From contig CAZYQW010000068.1 of NCBI GenBank assembly GCA_964649825.1, positions 1-48,984 on the forward strand: a stretch of DNA of 48,984 bases, in the 5' to 3' direction. Under the pieces are notes generated by a model. That model searched no databases. It saw nothing but the letters and a program-made list of their open reading frames with translations, and had not been told where the DNA came from. Shown here piece after piece: positions 23,985-32,577 of this stretch (position 1 is the stretch's first letter; every line of letters starts with the position of its first letter). Position numbers and translations under genes: made by a program. This DNA is from CAZYQW01 sp964649825 (GTDB lineage: Bacteria > Planctomycetota > B15-G4 > JADJEK01).

Positions 23985-24887
23985 ATGAAGGTGCTGGTCA
24001 GCGGCTCCACCGGACTCGTCGGCACCGCGCTCTGCCGCTCGCTCGAGAGCGACGGACACGACGTGGTTCGTCTCGTCCGCTCCGATCCCGGGCCGGCCGC
24101 GGGGGATCGCGTCCGCTGGGACCCGGCGAGAGGAACGCTCGACGCCGAGAATCTCTCCGGACTCGACGGCGTCGTGCACCTGGCGGGCGAGAACATCGCG
24201 TCGGGGCGCTGGTCCGAAGACCGCAAGGCGCGGATCCGCGGCAGCCGCGTCGAGGGGACGAAGCTCCTCTGCGACGCCCTCTCGAAGGTCGACCGCAAGC
24301 CGAGCGTCTTCGTCGGAGCCTCCGCGATCGGCTACTACGGCGAACGCGGAGACGAGGTCGTCGACGAGGGGAGCGCGATGGGCGAAGGCTTCCTGGCCGA
24401 GGTCTCGCGCGACTGGGAGGCGGCGGCGGCCGGGCTGCAGTACGAAGGAATCCGCGTCACGCACGCGCGCATCGGCGCCGTCCTCGCCAAGGATGGAGGG
24501 TTGCTCCAGCGGGTCGCTATGCTCTTTCGGCTCGGACTCGGCGGACGCCTCGGCGACGGCCGGCAGTCGATGAGCTGGGTTTCGCTCGACGACCTGGTCG
24601 CGATCCTCCGTCGCGCGCTCGAGGACGATGCGTTCCGCGGCCCCGTCAACGCGGTCAGCCCGAGCCCCGTCACGAACGCCGAGTTCACGCGCGTTCTCGG
24701 CCGCGTGCTGAAGCGGCCGACCATCCTCCCGGTCCCCGCGTTCGCGCTCCGATTCGTGCTGGGCGAGATGGCCGACGCGCTTCTTCTCTCGAGCTGCCGC
24801 GTCCGCCCGCGCCGCCTCGAGGAAGCGGGGTACCACTTCCTCCACCCCGACCTCGAGGGCGCGCTCCGCGCCGAGCTGTCCCGATGA
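23985..24887 (+). CDS. TIGR01777 family NAD(P)-binding epimerase (YfcH/SDR39U1-like)
   Basis: 300 residues. The N-terminal dinucleotide motif is VLVSGSTGLVGTAL (G7, G10, G13). Family signatures follow: LDGVVHLAGENIASGRWSED, 'KARIRGSRVEGTKLLCDAL', FVGASAIGYYGERGDEVVDE, RIGAVLAKDGGLLQRVAMLF, SMSWVSLDDLVAILRRAL and the C-terminal DUF1731 part (LPVPAFALRFVLGEMADALL). Substrate unknown; the family is sometimes linked to cell-division or haem phenotypes. It sits 25 nt after truB, and its stop overlaps the start of the next gene (ATGA). Confidence 0.93.
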   Translation: MKVLVSGSTGLVGTALCRSLESDGHDVVRLVRSDPGPAAGDRVRWDPARGTLDAENLSGLDGVVHLAGENIASGRWSEDRKARIRGSRVEGTKLLCDALSKVDRKPSVFVGASAIGYYGERGDEVVDEGSAMGEGFLAEVSRDWEAAAAGLQYEGIRVTHARIGAVLAKDGGLLQRVAMLFRLGLGGRLGDGRQSMSWVSLDDLVAILRRALEDDAFRGPVNAVSPSPVTNAEFTRVLGRVLKRPTILPVPAFALRFVLGEMADALLLSSCRVRPRRLEEAGYHFLHPDLEGALRAELSR

Positions 24888-26326
24888 TCCCCCGCGCGCT
24901 GACGTTCGTCCCGTACGCCGTCTTCCTCCTCGCGGCCGACGTCGCCGCGCAGGTCGAGCGCACCGACCTCGCCTCCGCCTATCGACGCTTCGAGAGCGCG
25001 CTCGAACGACGCCCGCCCGACGAGGCCGCGTTTCGGCGGCTCGACCGGTCGTTCGACGAGATGACGATGATGTTCTTCGGCGGCCGTCTCGGCGACGCGA
25101 TCGATCGCCTGCTCTCGATGACGGCAGAGGTCGACGGCCGGGAGCGGACGCGAACGGAGTCGATCCTCGACTCGCTCGGGCTGCGGATCGACCCGCCCGT
25201 CGCGGTGCGCGGAGGCTCGGCTCCGCCGCTCGTCCGCGTTCGCTCCCTCTACGTCGTCGAGCTCGAGGAGGAGCAGTTGGTCGCGGCGCGGCTCGTCCTG
25301 CGCGATCGAGGAGGCGACGAGGTGCTCGCGCTGCCGCTCGCGTTCGTGATCGAAGACGGCGAGCGCGTCGCGCTCGAACCCGAGCTTCCGCGCGGCTGGG
25401 CGGAGCTCGCGGAAGGCGATTACGAGCTGACCTTCGAGGTCGAGGCGGGGGGCTGCTCGCTGCCGCGTCGCCTCACGCTCGTCGCGCGCAGCCCGCGCGA
25501 CGAGCGCGATCTGCTTCTGCGACGCCTCGATGCGCTGGACGGACTGAAGCCGCGGCTCGCGAGCGCACGCTCCGCGTGCCGGGCTCGACTCTTCCACGTG
25601 CGCGAGCGGTGGAACGACGCGTCGACGGTGCCGATCATCGACTCGCCCCGCACGTTGCTCGCGAGCCTTCGGGGAGAGGTCGAGTCGCTGGAGGCCGGCC
25701 ACGACCCGTACCAAGGCCGCACCGGCGAGTACTGGAGGACCGTCGAATCCGACCCGTCCCCGACGCCGCTCCGCGTCTACGCGCCGCCGGCTGCGGACGG
25801 GTCCCCGCGTCCGCTGGTGATCGCGCTCCACGGCGCGGGCGGCGACGAGAACATGTTCTTCCACGCCTACGGAAACGGGCGCGTCAAACGCCTCGCCGAG
25901 GAGCACGGCTTCATCGTGGCGACGCCGAGCACGTACGCGGCGGCGCGCGATCCGGCCACCGTACGCCGCGTCATCGCCGAGCTGGTGGACGACTACCCGA
26001 TCGACCGGCAGCGCATCTACCTCCTCGGGCATTCGCTCGGCGGGATGACGGCGGCGCGCCTCTCGCAATCGATGAGCGACACCTTCGCGGCGGTCTGCTG
26101 CGTGTCGGGGGTATCGGCGTTCGACGTCGACCGGATGACGGCGCCGACGCTCGTCATCACCGGCATGAACGACCCGATCGTGCCGGTGGCGCGCGTGCGG
26201 GAACCGAGCGAGGCGGCGATCGATGCCGGTCTGCCGATCGAGCTGATCGTGAAGGAGCATCGCGGGCACACGCTGTTCGTTTCGGAGGTGCTGCCGGCGG
26301 CGGTGGAGTGGCTGCTCGGACGGTGA
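24884..26326 (+). CDS. Secreted alpha/beta-hydrolase (esterase, LpqC/PHB depolymerase-like)
   Basis: 480 residues with a signal peptide (ALTFVPYAVFLLAADVAAQ). The first ~270 residues are helical with a beta domain and do not match anything I know. The hydrolase domain follows (~285-480): oxyanion region VIALHGAGGDENMFFHAYGN, nucleophile S384 in LLGHSLGGMTAARLS, acid D430 in VITGMNDPIVPV and base H462 in EHRGHTLFVSEVL. It should cleave esters (for example feruloyl/acetyl esters or polyhydroxybutyrate) outside the cytoplasm. It is the last gene of the run that starts at 22081. Confidence 0.88.
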   Translation: MIPRALTFVPYAVFLLAADVAAQVERTDLASAYRRFESALERRPPDEAAFRRLDRSFDEMTMMFFGGRLGDAIDRLLSMTAEVDGRERTRTESILDSLGLRIDPPVAVRGGSAPPLVRVRSLYVVELEEEQLVAARLVLRDRGGDEVLALPLAFVIEDGERVALEPELPRGWAELAEGDYELTFEVEAGGCSLPRRLTLVARSPRDERDLLLRRLDALDGLKPRLASARSACRARLFHVRERWNDASTVPIIDSPRTLLASLRGEVESLEAGHDPYQGRTGEYWRTVESDPSPTPLRVYAPPAADGSPRPLVIALHGAGGDENMFFHAYGNGRVKRLAEEHGFIVATPSTYAAARDPATVRRVIAELVDDYPIDRQRIYLLGHSLGGMTAARLSQSMSDTFAAVCCVSGVSAFDVDRMTAPTLVITGMNDPIVPVARVREPSEAAIDAGLPIELIVKEHRGHTLFVSEVLPAAVEWLLGR

Positions 26327-26333
26327 TCGCGCT

Positions 26334-26351
26334 CACCGAGCCCCTTCGGTG
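26334..26351 (+). terminator. Weak hairpin after the esterase gene
   Basis: CACCGA (26334-26339) and TCGGTG (26346-26351) pair around a 6-nt loop, 8 nt after the stop codon. No T-run. It is a plausible end for the 22-26 kb operon. Confidence 0.35.
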
Positions 26352-26570
26352 GGCAGCCGAACCGCGACGTTGCCGTCGCCGCTGCTGCGGATCGTCCCTC
26401 CGCGCCCCCCCCGCCGGCCGCAGCGTGCTCGCAGCCTCACCCGACTTCCCCAACCGTGGCCTCTCGCAGCGTCCCGGGTGAGCACGCCGTCTCGCCCGCT
26501 TCCGACGGTCGCCAGGGCTCGCACTTCGTGCGGTTCGATCACGCGTGATGCCGACGAACGAGCGCCTCCT

Positions 26571-26599
26571 GCGCCGTCGACGAGGTCTTTCGACGGCGC
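26571..26599. terminator. Perfect 10-bp inverted repeat
   Basis: GCGCCGTCGA (26571-26580) and TCGACGGCGC (26590-26599) are exact complements around a 9-nt loop. It lies in the ~330-nt stretch between the esterase end and the YkgJ-like relic, in which I see no other credible feature. It could terminate either strand. Confidence 0.45.
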
Positions 26600-26660
26600 G
26601 TGTGGTCCGTCAACTCGACACCGACCGGGGCAGAGGTAGTTTGGAGTTCCTATCCTCCAT

Positions 26661-26962
26661 CCTCCCGCGCAGCGGAAGTCCGTCTCGAGGAACGCGGAGG
26701 TGTAGCGCGCCGGGGCGGCGGGGCGCAAGCGGAAGCGCCGGATCGTTCGCCGCAGTCGTTTCTTCCAGGCCCGGGACTCGACCGCGCCGCGGCGCGCGAT
26801 CCACTCTGCGACGCGCTGTGCCTCGATGGGAAGGACGCGGACGGCGTTGTAGGCGGCCGTGCAGCAGACGCCGCATCCCGTGCAGTCGCAGATCGCTCGC
26901 TGCACGCCTCGCACGTGTGCGATCAGCTCGTCGCGTTCGCCGCTTGCACGCCGCTCCCGCAT
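26661..26962 (-). pseudogene. YkgJ-like CxxCxxCC cluster protein, apparently truncated
   Basis: From an ATG at 26962 (GAGGAG 8 nt upstream) the frame reads a typical start for the zinc/iron-chelating YkgJ family: AICDCTGCGVCCTAAYNAVR with C27, C30, C33 and C34, then LPIEAQRVAEWI and, after a basic stretch, RYTSAFLETDFRCAGG. After about residue 100 the expected fourth cysteine region (P-x-x-C-x-x-F) is not found and the frame, open to 26333, becomes low complexity (RARCGRRGGRGG). Either a frameshift has destroyed the C-terminal third or the protein is unusually diverged. Cluster-binding function is probably lost. Confidence 0.6.
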
Positions 26963-27051
26963 CGAAGGACTCCTCGACCACGAACAACGTCGTCAGAGTT
27001 CCACTCCGCGTGATGTCGAGCGATCGGCTCGTGCCCGCCACGACCGCAAGT

Positions 27052-27267
27052 TCAGACCCGGTGTCGCGCCGCCAACCAGACGCCGGCCGCGGTGACCCCG
27101 CCGAGCGTGAGGATCGACAGGGGGTGGCGAGGAAGTAGGGACCGGCCATCATCACGATCCCACCCAAGAGCTGCGGAAGGCTGCTGCTTCTTGCCGAACA
27201 GGAAGATCCCGAAGCCGACGGTGGAGACCAGCAGGGACGCGAAGAGGTTGCCGGCGGTGAGGTCCAT
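27052..27267 (-). CDS. Small membrane protein, 71 residues, with a double frameshift in the middle
   Basis: Starts at the ATG at 27267: MDLTAGNLFASLLVSTVGFG then IFLFGKKQQ, a membrane helix with a basic end. The last part, LSILTLGGVTAAGVWLAARH, is a second helix. Between them the frame reads PSAALGWDRDDGRSLLPRHP, but the adjacent frame reads PQLLGGIVMMAGPYFLATP, which fits the two-helix membrane protein much better. So a one-base gain near CAGCAGCC and a one-base loss near ACCCCCTG appear to have swapped the middle ~18 residues. I recall similar short proteins in other bacteria (KKQ.R.PQL.GG core) but know no function. Either a sequencing artefact or an altered gene. Confidence 0.6.
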   Translation of the reverse strand: MDLTAGNLFASLLVSTVGFGIFLFGKKQQPSAALGWDRDDGRSLLPRHPLSILTLGGVTAAGVWLAARHRV

Positions 27268-27356
27268 GAACCCCTTATCGGCTCGAACGCAGTGTTTTCC
27301 ACGTCTGTCGAGCGCGGAAAACACGGCATTCCAGAGAGCGAGATCCCGGGCGGCGG

Positions 27357-28727
27357 CTACAGACCGGCGTCGCCGAGCGGGATCACGTGCTGGAGGGACG
27401 GTGCTCTCCAGCGCGCGATGGTCAGGCTGTAGCTGCGCGCGAACGAGAGCCAACCGATCTGGAGCTTGGCCTGCGCGTACAGGGCGAGCGCGACCTCGAG
27501 CGGCGTGACGGTGAGCGTGATGCCGCCGAACGAACCCTGACCCTTGTAGGCACGGACCATCTCCTCGGTCCACGCGCCGGCCGGTGCCAGGAACCGCGGC
27601 AAGAGCGGGGAGTCCTCGAGGTTCAGGCTCCACCCGTTCGGGGGCGCCGACGTCCGGTCGGAGTAGGAATCTTGGCTCATGGCGTGGAGATCGCCCGCGC
27701 ACGTCTGATTCAGGATGTCCGCGATCTCCTGATCGGACTTCTCGAGGTTCTTCAGATCCAAGATGAACGCGTCCAGCGGCGTGCGCGCCCCGAGGCGCAG
27801 GCCGACCTTGGTGTCGAGGACACGGAGAGTCGCCATGACCCCCGCGCTCGCGGAGACCGGGCCGAAGCCGGCGCCGATCCCTCCGGACGCCCAGCCGTGG
27901 AGGTACGCCCCGGCTTCGATGTTCGCGCCCAGTGTCTCGACGATCGGAGTGATGCCGAGATCGAAGCCGACGCCGGCGTTGGCGCGGACGAGGATCGGGA
28001 CCGGGCCGGCGAAGAACGTCTGCTGGAAGTCACCGGGGAGGACGTTGAGCGGTCCGAACGTTCGGCCGGCGGGCGCGCAGGGGTTATCGCCGACCACGGC
28101 GTTGGAACGGTCGCGCGTCGAGGGCTGTTGTCCCTCGGCCACCGCGTTCGAACGCGCGCGGGTCTCCGGAGCGTCCGCGATCTCGAGGGCGAACCCGAGC
28201 ACGTTCAGGATCGGCACGATCTTCTTCTTCGCGATCGGCCTGACCTCCGCCCCGATCCCGAGGAGCGGGATGTCGAAGGCCCACAGACGCGCGTCCGCGC
28301 GGACCTGCCCCGAGATCTTGATGAGGTCGTCGAGGCTCCGAGCCTTGGCGTCCCGGTCTGCGCCGAGGGTGGAGTTCTGCAGCCAGTGGCTGTCCGTCTT
28401 GCGCTGCATCGAGTCGTGCTTGAACGGCTCGTTGGCGCTGCCGTCCCCGCCCAGGCCGACCTCGAGACAGGCGGAGAAGCTCACGGAGATGCGCGCCGGA
28501 TCCGCGCCCGCGCCGAGATGGAAGAGGGCCTGCCGGCTCGCCGCGTCCAGGCGCGCGGCGTTCTTGGCCAGGGCCGTATCCAGGCCGGGATCACCTGGCG
28601 ACGGTGCCGGCGGCGGTTCCGGGCTCGGACGTTGAGCGTCCTGGCTCGTGGCGCGAGGGGCGGCGGCGAGGACGGCGACGAGCAGAATCAAAGCGCGGCT
28701 GGTTTCGAGTTTCACGACGCACCTCAT
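27357..28727 (-). CDS. Secreted protein of unknown function
   Basis: 456 residues from the ATG at 28727 (MRCVVKLETSRALILLVAVL, signal peptide ending near AAAPRATSQ). The open frame upstream is repetitive intergenic sequence. After a Pro-rich linker (PSPEPPPAPSPGD) come a helical part and a Gly-rich, beta-rich domain (ANAGVGFDLGITPIVETLGA, GGIGAGFGPVSASAGVMA), then two Cys (NPCAPAG and NQTCAGD). A short internal repeat, ARSNAVAE and DRSNAVVG, occurs near residues 200-215. I do not recognise the family. It is divergent from the HEAT-like protein at 28933, sharing a 205-bp spacer with imperfect GGCGGCC(G/A) repeats. Confidence 0.75.
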   Translation of the reverse strand: MRCVVKLETSRALILLVAVLAAAPRATSQDAQRPSPEPPPAPSPGDPGLDTALAKNAARLDAASRQALFHLGAGADPARISVSFSACLEVGLGGDGSANEPFKHDSMQRKTDSHWLQNSTLGADRDAKARSLDDLIKISGQVRADARLWAFDIPLLGIGAEVRPIAKKKIVPILNVLGFALEIADAPETRARSNAVAEGQQPSTRDRSNAVVGDNPCAPAGRTFGPLNVLPGDFQQTFFAGPVPILVRANAGVGFDLGITPIVETLGANIEAGAYLHGWASGGIGAGFGPVSASAGVMATLRVLDTKVGLRLGARTPLDAFILDLKNLEKSDQEIADILNQTCAGDLHAMSQDSYSDRTSAPPNGWSLNLEDSPLLPRFLAPAGAWTEEMVRAYKGQGSFGGITLTVTPLEVALALYAQAKLQIGWLSFARSYSLTIARWRAPSLQHVIPLGDAGL

Positions 28728-28932
28728 GGGTATCCGGTTCTTGGGGATTCGCGACGCCGATCGTCGCGTCAACCCCGTTGAGTCCCGCTCCGGCGGAAAC
28801 CGAACCGGCGGCCGGAAGAAAAACCGCACCGGCGGCCATTCCAAGAAAAGACCCCCGCGCGCGGTTCGGTCGCCGCCCGAACGCGACTCCTCTGGGGGCA
28901 CACGGACTTCACCGCTCATGAGGAGAAACCCG

Positions 28933-30897
28933 ATGAACGCCAACGCCCGACTCTTCGCGCCCCACGCCACGTGCGCCGCCCTCCTTCTGGCGATCGTCCC
29001 CCTCGGCGCGTGGATCCTGACGGCGAGCCCAACCGAAGACGGCGCCGAAGTCGCCCGCGCGCCGGATCCCCCGGCATCGACGGCCCTCGCCACGCCCGGA
29101 TTCGCCGACCGCACGAGCCGGGAATCCATCCGCGCCGAGGGGCGCGACGGGTTCTACCGCGCCCCCGTTGGGACCGAGATGGTCCTGGCCATCGAGACGA
29201 CCTCGTCGGCCCGGCTTCGCGTGGAGATGATGGAGCAAGGCATCGACCAGGCCTTCACGTCGCGCCTCGACGGCATGGGCCGGGTGCGGGTCGTCGCGCG
29301 CGAGAAGGACGAGCTGATCGCCGAGCTCGTGTTCACGGCGGCCCGCGCCCACGACGCGGCGCAGGGCGAGGCCGAAGTGAGGAACCGACCCCTCGAGGCG
29401 GACCTCGCCAAGCCCGTGCTCGTCCGCATGCGCGACGACGGCGAGATCCTCGGGGTTCGCTTCGCCGCGGACAGCCACGCGGCGGCGCGCGGGTTCGTCC
29501 GCTCGCTCCTCGCCGGCCTTCGCTTCGTCGTGGACGAGGACGCGGGAACGTCGTGGCAACGCGACGAGACCGAAACGACGGGCGTGGCGACGGTCCGCTA
29601 CGACAAGGAGCGCGACGCCGGCCACGAGCCCGCGCTGAAGCTGCGCAAGACGAAGATCGCCTACCTCGGCCCGCCCCCGGGCGCGGATCCCGAGCAGTCC
29701 GCGGCGCGGGTCGATCTCGAGAGCCGCGGCTCGGCGACGCTCGACCGTGACCTCGGCTGGCTCCGTGAGGCGGAGCAGCAGGAGAAGATCGTGGCGGAGA
29801 CCGACCGGATCCCGTCCACGACCACCGTGCGGACCACGGTGAAGGCGAAGCTCGTGTCGTGTCGACGGGTCGCGGCGGCCGAGCTCGCGGACGCGCGCTT
29901 CGACGGGGCTTGGGGATCGGTGTCCGGCCACGAGGACCTCGCCGGCATGGCCGAGGCGTCGAAGCAGGCCTCGATGGCGGCGCTGTTGGAGGGAGTGACG
30001 ATCGAGGACCTGCTCGCGAGCGCGCAGGCTCTCGCCCTCGCCGATCCGGTGGACAACGCGGCGCTCGTCGAGGCGTTCCGCAACCTGTCCTGGTTCCTCG
30101 AGCTGCACCCCGAGGCGTTGGTCGAGGCCGGCTCCTTCATCGCCGAGGCGCCGAACGACGCCGCGCGGGTCGTCCTCAACGCGGTCGGCGCGGCCGGCAC
30201 GGAAGCGGCCCAGACGTTCCTCGCGGCGTACGTCGTCGGTCCGTCCGCGAGTCCGGAACTGCGACGCATGAGCCTCGAGTCTTCGCTCCAGCTCGCCGGA
30301 CCCGGCGCGACCCTGCTCGGCGCGGTGCTCGACGCCGCAACGGGTCCGGCGCAGGAGATCCGCGGCACCGCGCTGCTCGTGCTCGGCGCGCTCGCCTCCA
30401 AGGACACGGAGCAGCAGGGAGCGCTGGTCGACGCGCTTCTGTCGCAGGAGAAGATCGCCTCGAGCGAGGGCCGGCTTTCCACCTGGCTCGCCGCGCTCGG
30501 CAATACCGGCGACGCGCGCGTGTTCGACCCCGCGAGCGCGTACCTCGACCACGGAGATCCCGGCGTGCGCGCCTCGGCGGTGGCCGCGATCGCCCGCGTC
30601 ACCACGCCCCCGGCGACGGCGGCCCTCGTCGAGCGCGCGCATCACGACGCCGACCGAGGAGTTCGCCTCGCCGCCCTCGAAGCACTCGCCCGCCGCGCGG
30701 ACACCGCGTCGATGGACGCCGTGCGGCACGCCATGAATAAGGAGGACGGCGAGGTCCGCCTCGCTGTGATCCAAGGGTTGGGCCGACAGATCCCGAAGAA
30801 CGGCGAAGCCCTCGCGATCCTGCACGGGGTCGCGGCGCAGGACCCCTCGGCGAAGATCCGCTCGATCGCCCAAAAGATCGTGGACCAGTCGCTCTGA
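28933..30897 (+). CDS. Exported HEAT-like repeat protein
   Basis: 654 residues from the ATG at 28933, with AGGAGAA 5 nt upstream. An N-terminal membrane helix or signal (CAALLLAIVPLGAWILTA) precedes a beta-rich domain (~65-290: YRAPVGTEMVLAIETTSSAR, 'VEMMEQGIDQAFTSRLDGMGRVRVV', TSWQRDETETTGVATVRYDK). From ~350 to the end the protein is helical, with HEAT-like repeats (AAQTFLAAYVVGPSASPELR, 'DPGVRASAVAAIARVTTPPATAALVERA', 'DRGVRLAALEALARRADTASMDAVRHAM'). A beta domain followed by a HEAT-like solenoid is reminiscent of the N-terminal part of vitellogenin-type lipid-transfer proteins; I hold this only as a weak possibility. Function unknown. Confidence 0.8.
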   Translation: MNANARLFAPHATCAALLLAIVPLGAWILTASPTEDGAEVARAPDPPASTALATPGFADRTSRESIRAEGRDGFYRAPVGTEMVLAIETTSSARLRVEMMEQGIDQAFTSRLDGMGRVRVVAREKDELIAELVFTAARAHDAAQGEAEVRNRPLEADLAKPVLVRMRDDGEILGVRFAADSHAAARGFVRSLLAGLRFVVDEDAGTSWQRDETETTGVATVRYDKERDAGHEPALKLRKTKIAYLGPPPGADPEQSAARVDLESRGSATLDRDLGWLREAEQQEKIVAETDRIPSTTTVRTTVKAKLVSCRRVAAAELADARFDGAWGSVSGHEDLAGMAEASKQASMAALLEGVTIEDLLASAQALALADPVDNAALVEAFRNLSWFLELHPEALVEAGSFIAEAPNDAARVVLNAVGAAGTEAAQTFLAAYVVGPSASPELRRMSLESSLQLAGPGATLLGAVLDAATGPAQEIRGTALLVLGALASKDTEQQGALVDALLSQEKIASSEGRLSTWLAALGNTGDARVFDPASAYLDHGDPGVRASAVAAIARVTTPPATAALVERAHHDADRGVRLAALEALARRADTASMDAVRHAMNKEDGEVRLAVIQGLGRQIPKNGEALAILHGVAAQDPSAKIRSIAQKIVDQSL

Positions 30898-30941
30898 GCG
30901 GATGCCGCCTGGGCAAGTCGAGCGGTCCGCCGCTGCTCAGC

Positions 30942-31006
30942 GCCACCTGCTTCGCCTCGCTCGGCCGCTCGAACGCCCTCGCACTCGTCATCGGCGTGCT
31001 TAGATC
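30942..31006 (+). pseudogene. Relic tail of a secreted protein (65-nt repeat, copy A)
   Basis: One frame reads SATCFASLGRSNALALVIGV, nearly the same as the end of the mini-gene at 32578 (FASLSSSNALALVIGV). The two 65-nt stretches (30942-31006 and 32701-32765) agree at about 55 of 65 positions by my count. Together they bracket the DUF4143 ATPase gene. The tail is of the SNAL.. type that closes planctomycete secreted-protein C-terminal domains. Confidence 0.6.
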
Positions 31007-31098
31007 GGTGATCGATCAGCGATCTATATCTGGAAAAAAATCTATGTATTGACAAATACCAATTGTATTTAATCAATTCAATCGCTGAAATCCTGGTC
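31007..31098 (+). promoter_or_regulatory. AT-rich upstream region of the ATPase gene
   Basis: About 90 nt strikingly richer in A+T than anything else in the window. TTGACA at 31049-31054 is a perfect -35 hexamer; the best -10 candidates (TTTAAT at 31068, TAATCA at 31070) sit too close for standard 17-nt spacing. This compositional island suggests the ATPase arrived from elsewhere with its own promoter. A TTG at 31063 would add 12 residues to the protein. Confidence 0.4.
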
Positions 31099-32466
31099 AT
31101 GGATCGCAACGCTCTGACCGATCTTCGCGCCTGGAAGCGACGGGAATCACGCAAACCGTTGGTACTTCGCGGCGCCCGTCAAGTCGGCAAGACCTGGCTG
31201 GTGCAGACGTTCGGTCACGAGGACTTCCGCGCCGTCCATACGTTCGATCTCGAGCTGGATCACTCGCTTCACTCCCTGTTCGACAGCGCGGAGCCGCGGG
31301 GCGTGGTGCGTGACCTCTCCCTCGCGCGTGGGCGGCAGATCGTCGTGGGCGAGGATCTCCTGTTTCTGGACGAGATCCAGGCCTGTCCGCGCGCGATCGC
31401 CTTCCTGCGGTATTTCCACGAGGTGATTCCCGATCTGCACGTCATCGCGGCAGGCTCCCTGCTCGACTTCGCGCTGCGCGAGTTCGCCCACTCCATGCCG
31501 GTCGGGCGTGTCGAGTTTCTCCACGTACATCCGCTCTCGTTCGAGGAGTTCCTCGTCGCGCACGGAGAGATCCTGCTCGCGCAGTTCCTGCAGCAGCTCG
31601 AGTGGCCGGCCGACGTCAGCGAACCGGTGCACAAGAAGCTGCTCGAATGGGTCCGGCTCTACTCGTTCGTCGGCGGGATGCCCGAGGTCGTCCTGGCCCA
31701 CACCCGCAATCGCGACCTGGTCGAGACACAGCGTCAGCAGGAAGCGATCCTCGTCGCCCTGCGCGCCGACTTCGCCAAGTACGGCACCCGCGAGCAGCTC
31801 ACGTTGATGCATCGCGTACTCGACTTCGCCGCTCGGAACGTCGGCAACAAAGTGAAGTACGTGCAGGTCTCGGCCGACCACCGCGCGGCGACGATACGGA
31901 CCGCGGTCGACCTCCTCGTCATGAGCCGCATCGTCCACGCCGTCCACCACACCGCGGCGAACGGTGTCCCGCTCGGCGCGGAGTCGTCCGAGAAATCGTT
32001 CAAGCTCCTCCTCGTCGACGTCGGGCTGCTCGGCCGGATCGCCGGCCTGCGACTCGCCGATGTCGAGGATCTGGTCCCCGCCTACGAAGGTCGGTTAGCG
32101 GAGCAGGTGGTCGGACAGCAGCTGCTCGCGCTCGGTCCCGCGTTCGAGGATCGTCGCCTCTTCACCTGGCGCCGAGAGGCCCGGAACGCCAACGCCGAGG
32201 TCGACTACCTGTGGACGATCGGCGAGACGATCTTGCCCGTCGAGGTGAAGGCCGGACCCACCGGGAGGCTGCGCTCTCTGCACCAGTTTCTGGCCGAGAA
32301 GCGCCGCGCCGTCGGCGTGCGGTTCGATGCCTCGCGCCCCACGCGGGGCGAGTTCGACGTGTCCGTGCGCGCCGGCAACGCGTCCGCCCCGCTCCGCTAC
32401 CGGCTCGTGTCGCTCCCCTTCTACCTCGCCGGCCAGCTCGACCGCCTCCTCGTCACCGAGGTGTGA
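31099..32466 (+). CDS. AAA ATPase with DUF4143 domain
   Basis: 455 residues from the ATG at 31099 (MDRNALTDLRAWKRRESRKP). Walker A is RGARQVGKTWLVQTFG; Walker B is DLLFLDEIQACPRAIAFLRY; a sensor-like Asn/Ser region is HVIAAGSLLDFAL. The C-terminal DUF4143 part has a restriction-nuclease-like core (EVDYLWTIGETILPVEVKAG: D, then E-V-K). This family is widespread, often horizontally moved, and its cellular role is not established; antitoxin- or defence-like roles have been suggested. The AT-rich upstream region and flanking 65-nt repeats support acquisition. A second, truncated member of the family lies at 5409-5702. Confidence 0.92.
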   Translation: MDRNALTDLRAWKRRESRKPLVLRGARQVGKTWLVQTFGHEDFRAVHTFDLELDHSLHSLFDSAEPRGVVRDLSLARGRQIVVGEDLLFLDEIQACPRAIAFLRYFHEVIPDLHVIAAGSLLDFALREFAHSMPVGRVEFLHVHPLSFEEFLVAHGEILLAQFLQQLEWPADVSEPVHKKLLEWVRLYSFVGGMPEVVLAHTRNRDLVETQRQQEAILVALRADFAKYGTREQLTLMHRVLDFAARNVGNKVKYVQVSADHRAATIRTAVDLLVMSRIVHAVHHTAANGVPLGAESSEKSFKLLLVDVGLLGRIAGLRLADVEDLVPAYEGRLAEQVVGQQLLALGPAFEDRRLFTWRREARNANAEVDYLWTIGETILPVEVKAGPTGRLRSLHQFLAEKRRAVGVRFDASRPTRGEFDVSVRAGNASAPLRYRLVSLPFYLAGQLDRLLVTEV

Positions 32467-32577
32467 CACCGAATCGGCGGAGACCCGAAAACTCGAAAGA
32501 AAGCCGCACCGCTCTTCCGGCGACGACCCCGAACGTTGTTCTCCCTCCCGAGACCACATCGATCTCGGAGAGAAGAC

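Noticed and set aside
24335..26269. 644-residue minus-strand frame opposite the epimerase and esterase
   Set aside because: Both plus-strand genes have full catalytic motifs; the mirror frame has none.
27584..28781. Large plus-strand frames opposite the secreted protein at 27357-28727
   Set aside because: Mirror frames, rich in Arg and Glu, with no start signal; the minus-strand protein has a signal peptide and sensible composition.
28909..30873. 654-residue minus-strand open frame opposite the HEAT-like gene
   Set aside because: Antisense shadow caused by very high third-position GC; no domain, no signal, composition typical of a mirror frame.
30599..30991. Minus-strand frames starting MTSARAFERPSEA.. 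(30991) and MTSASAFELLSEA.. (32750) as a gene family
   Set aside because: The likeness comes from the 65-nt repeat read on the other strand; beyond it the two frames do not match each other.
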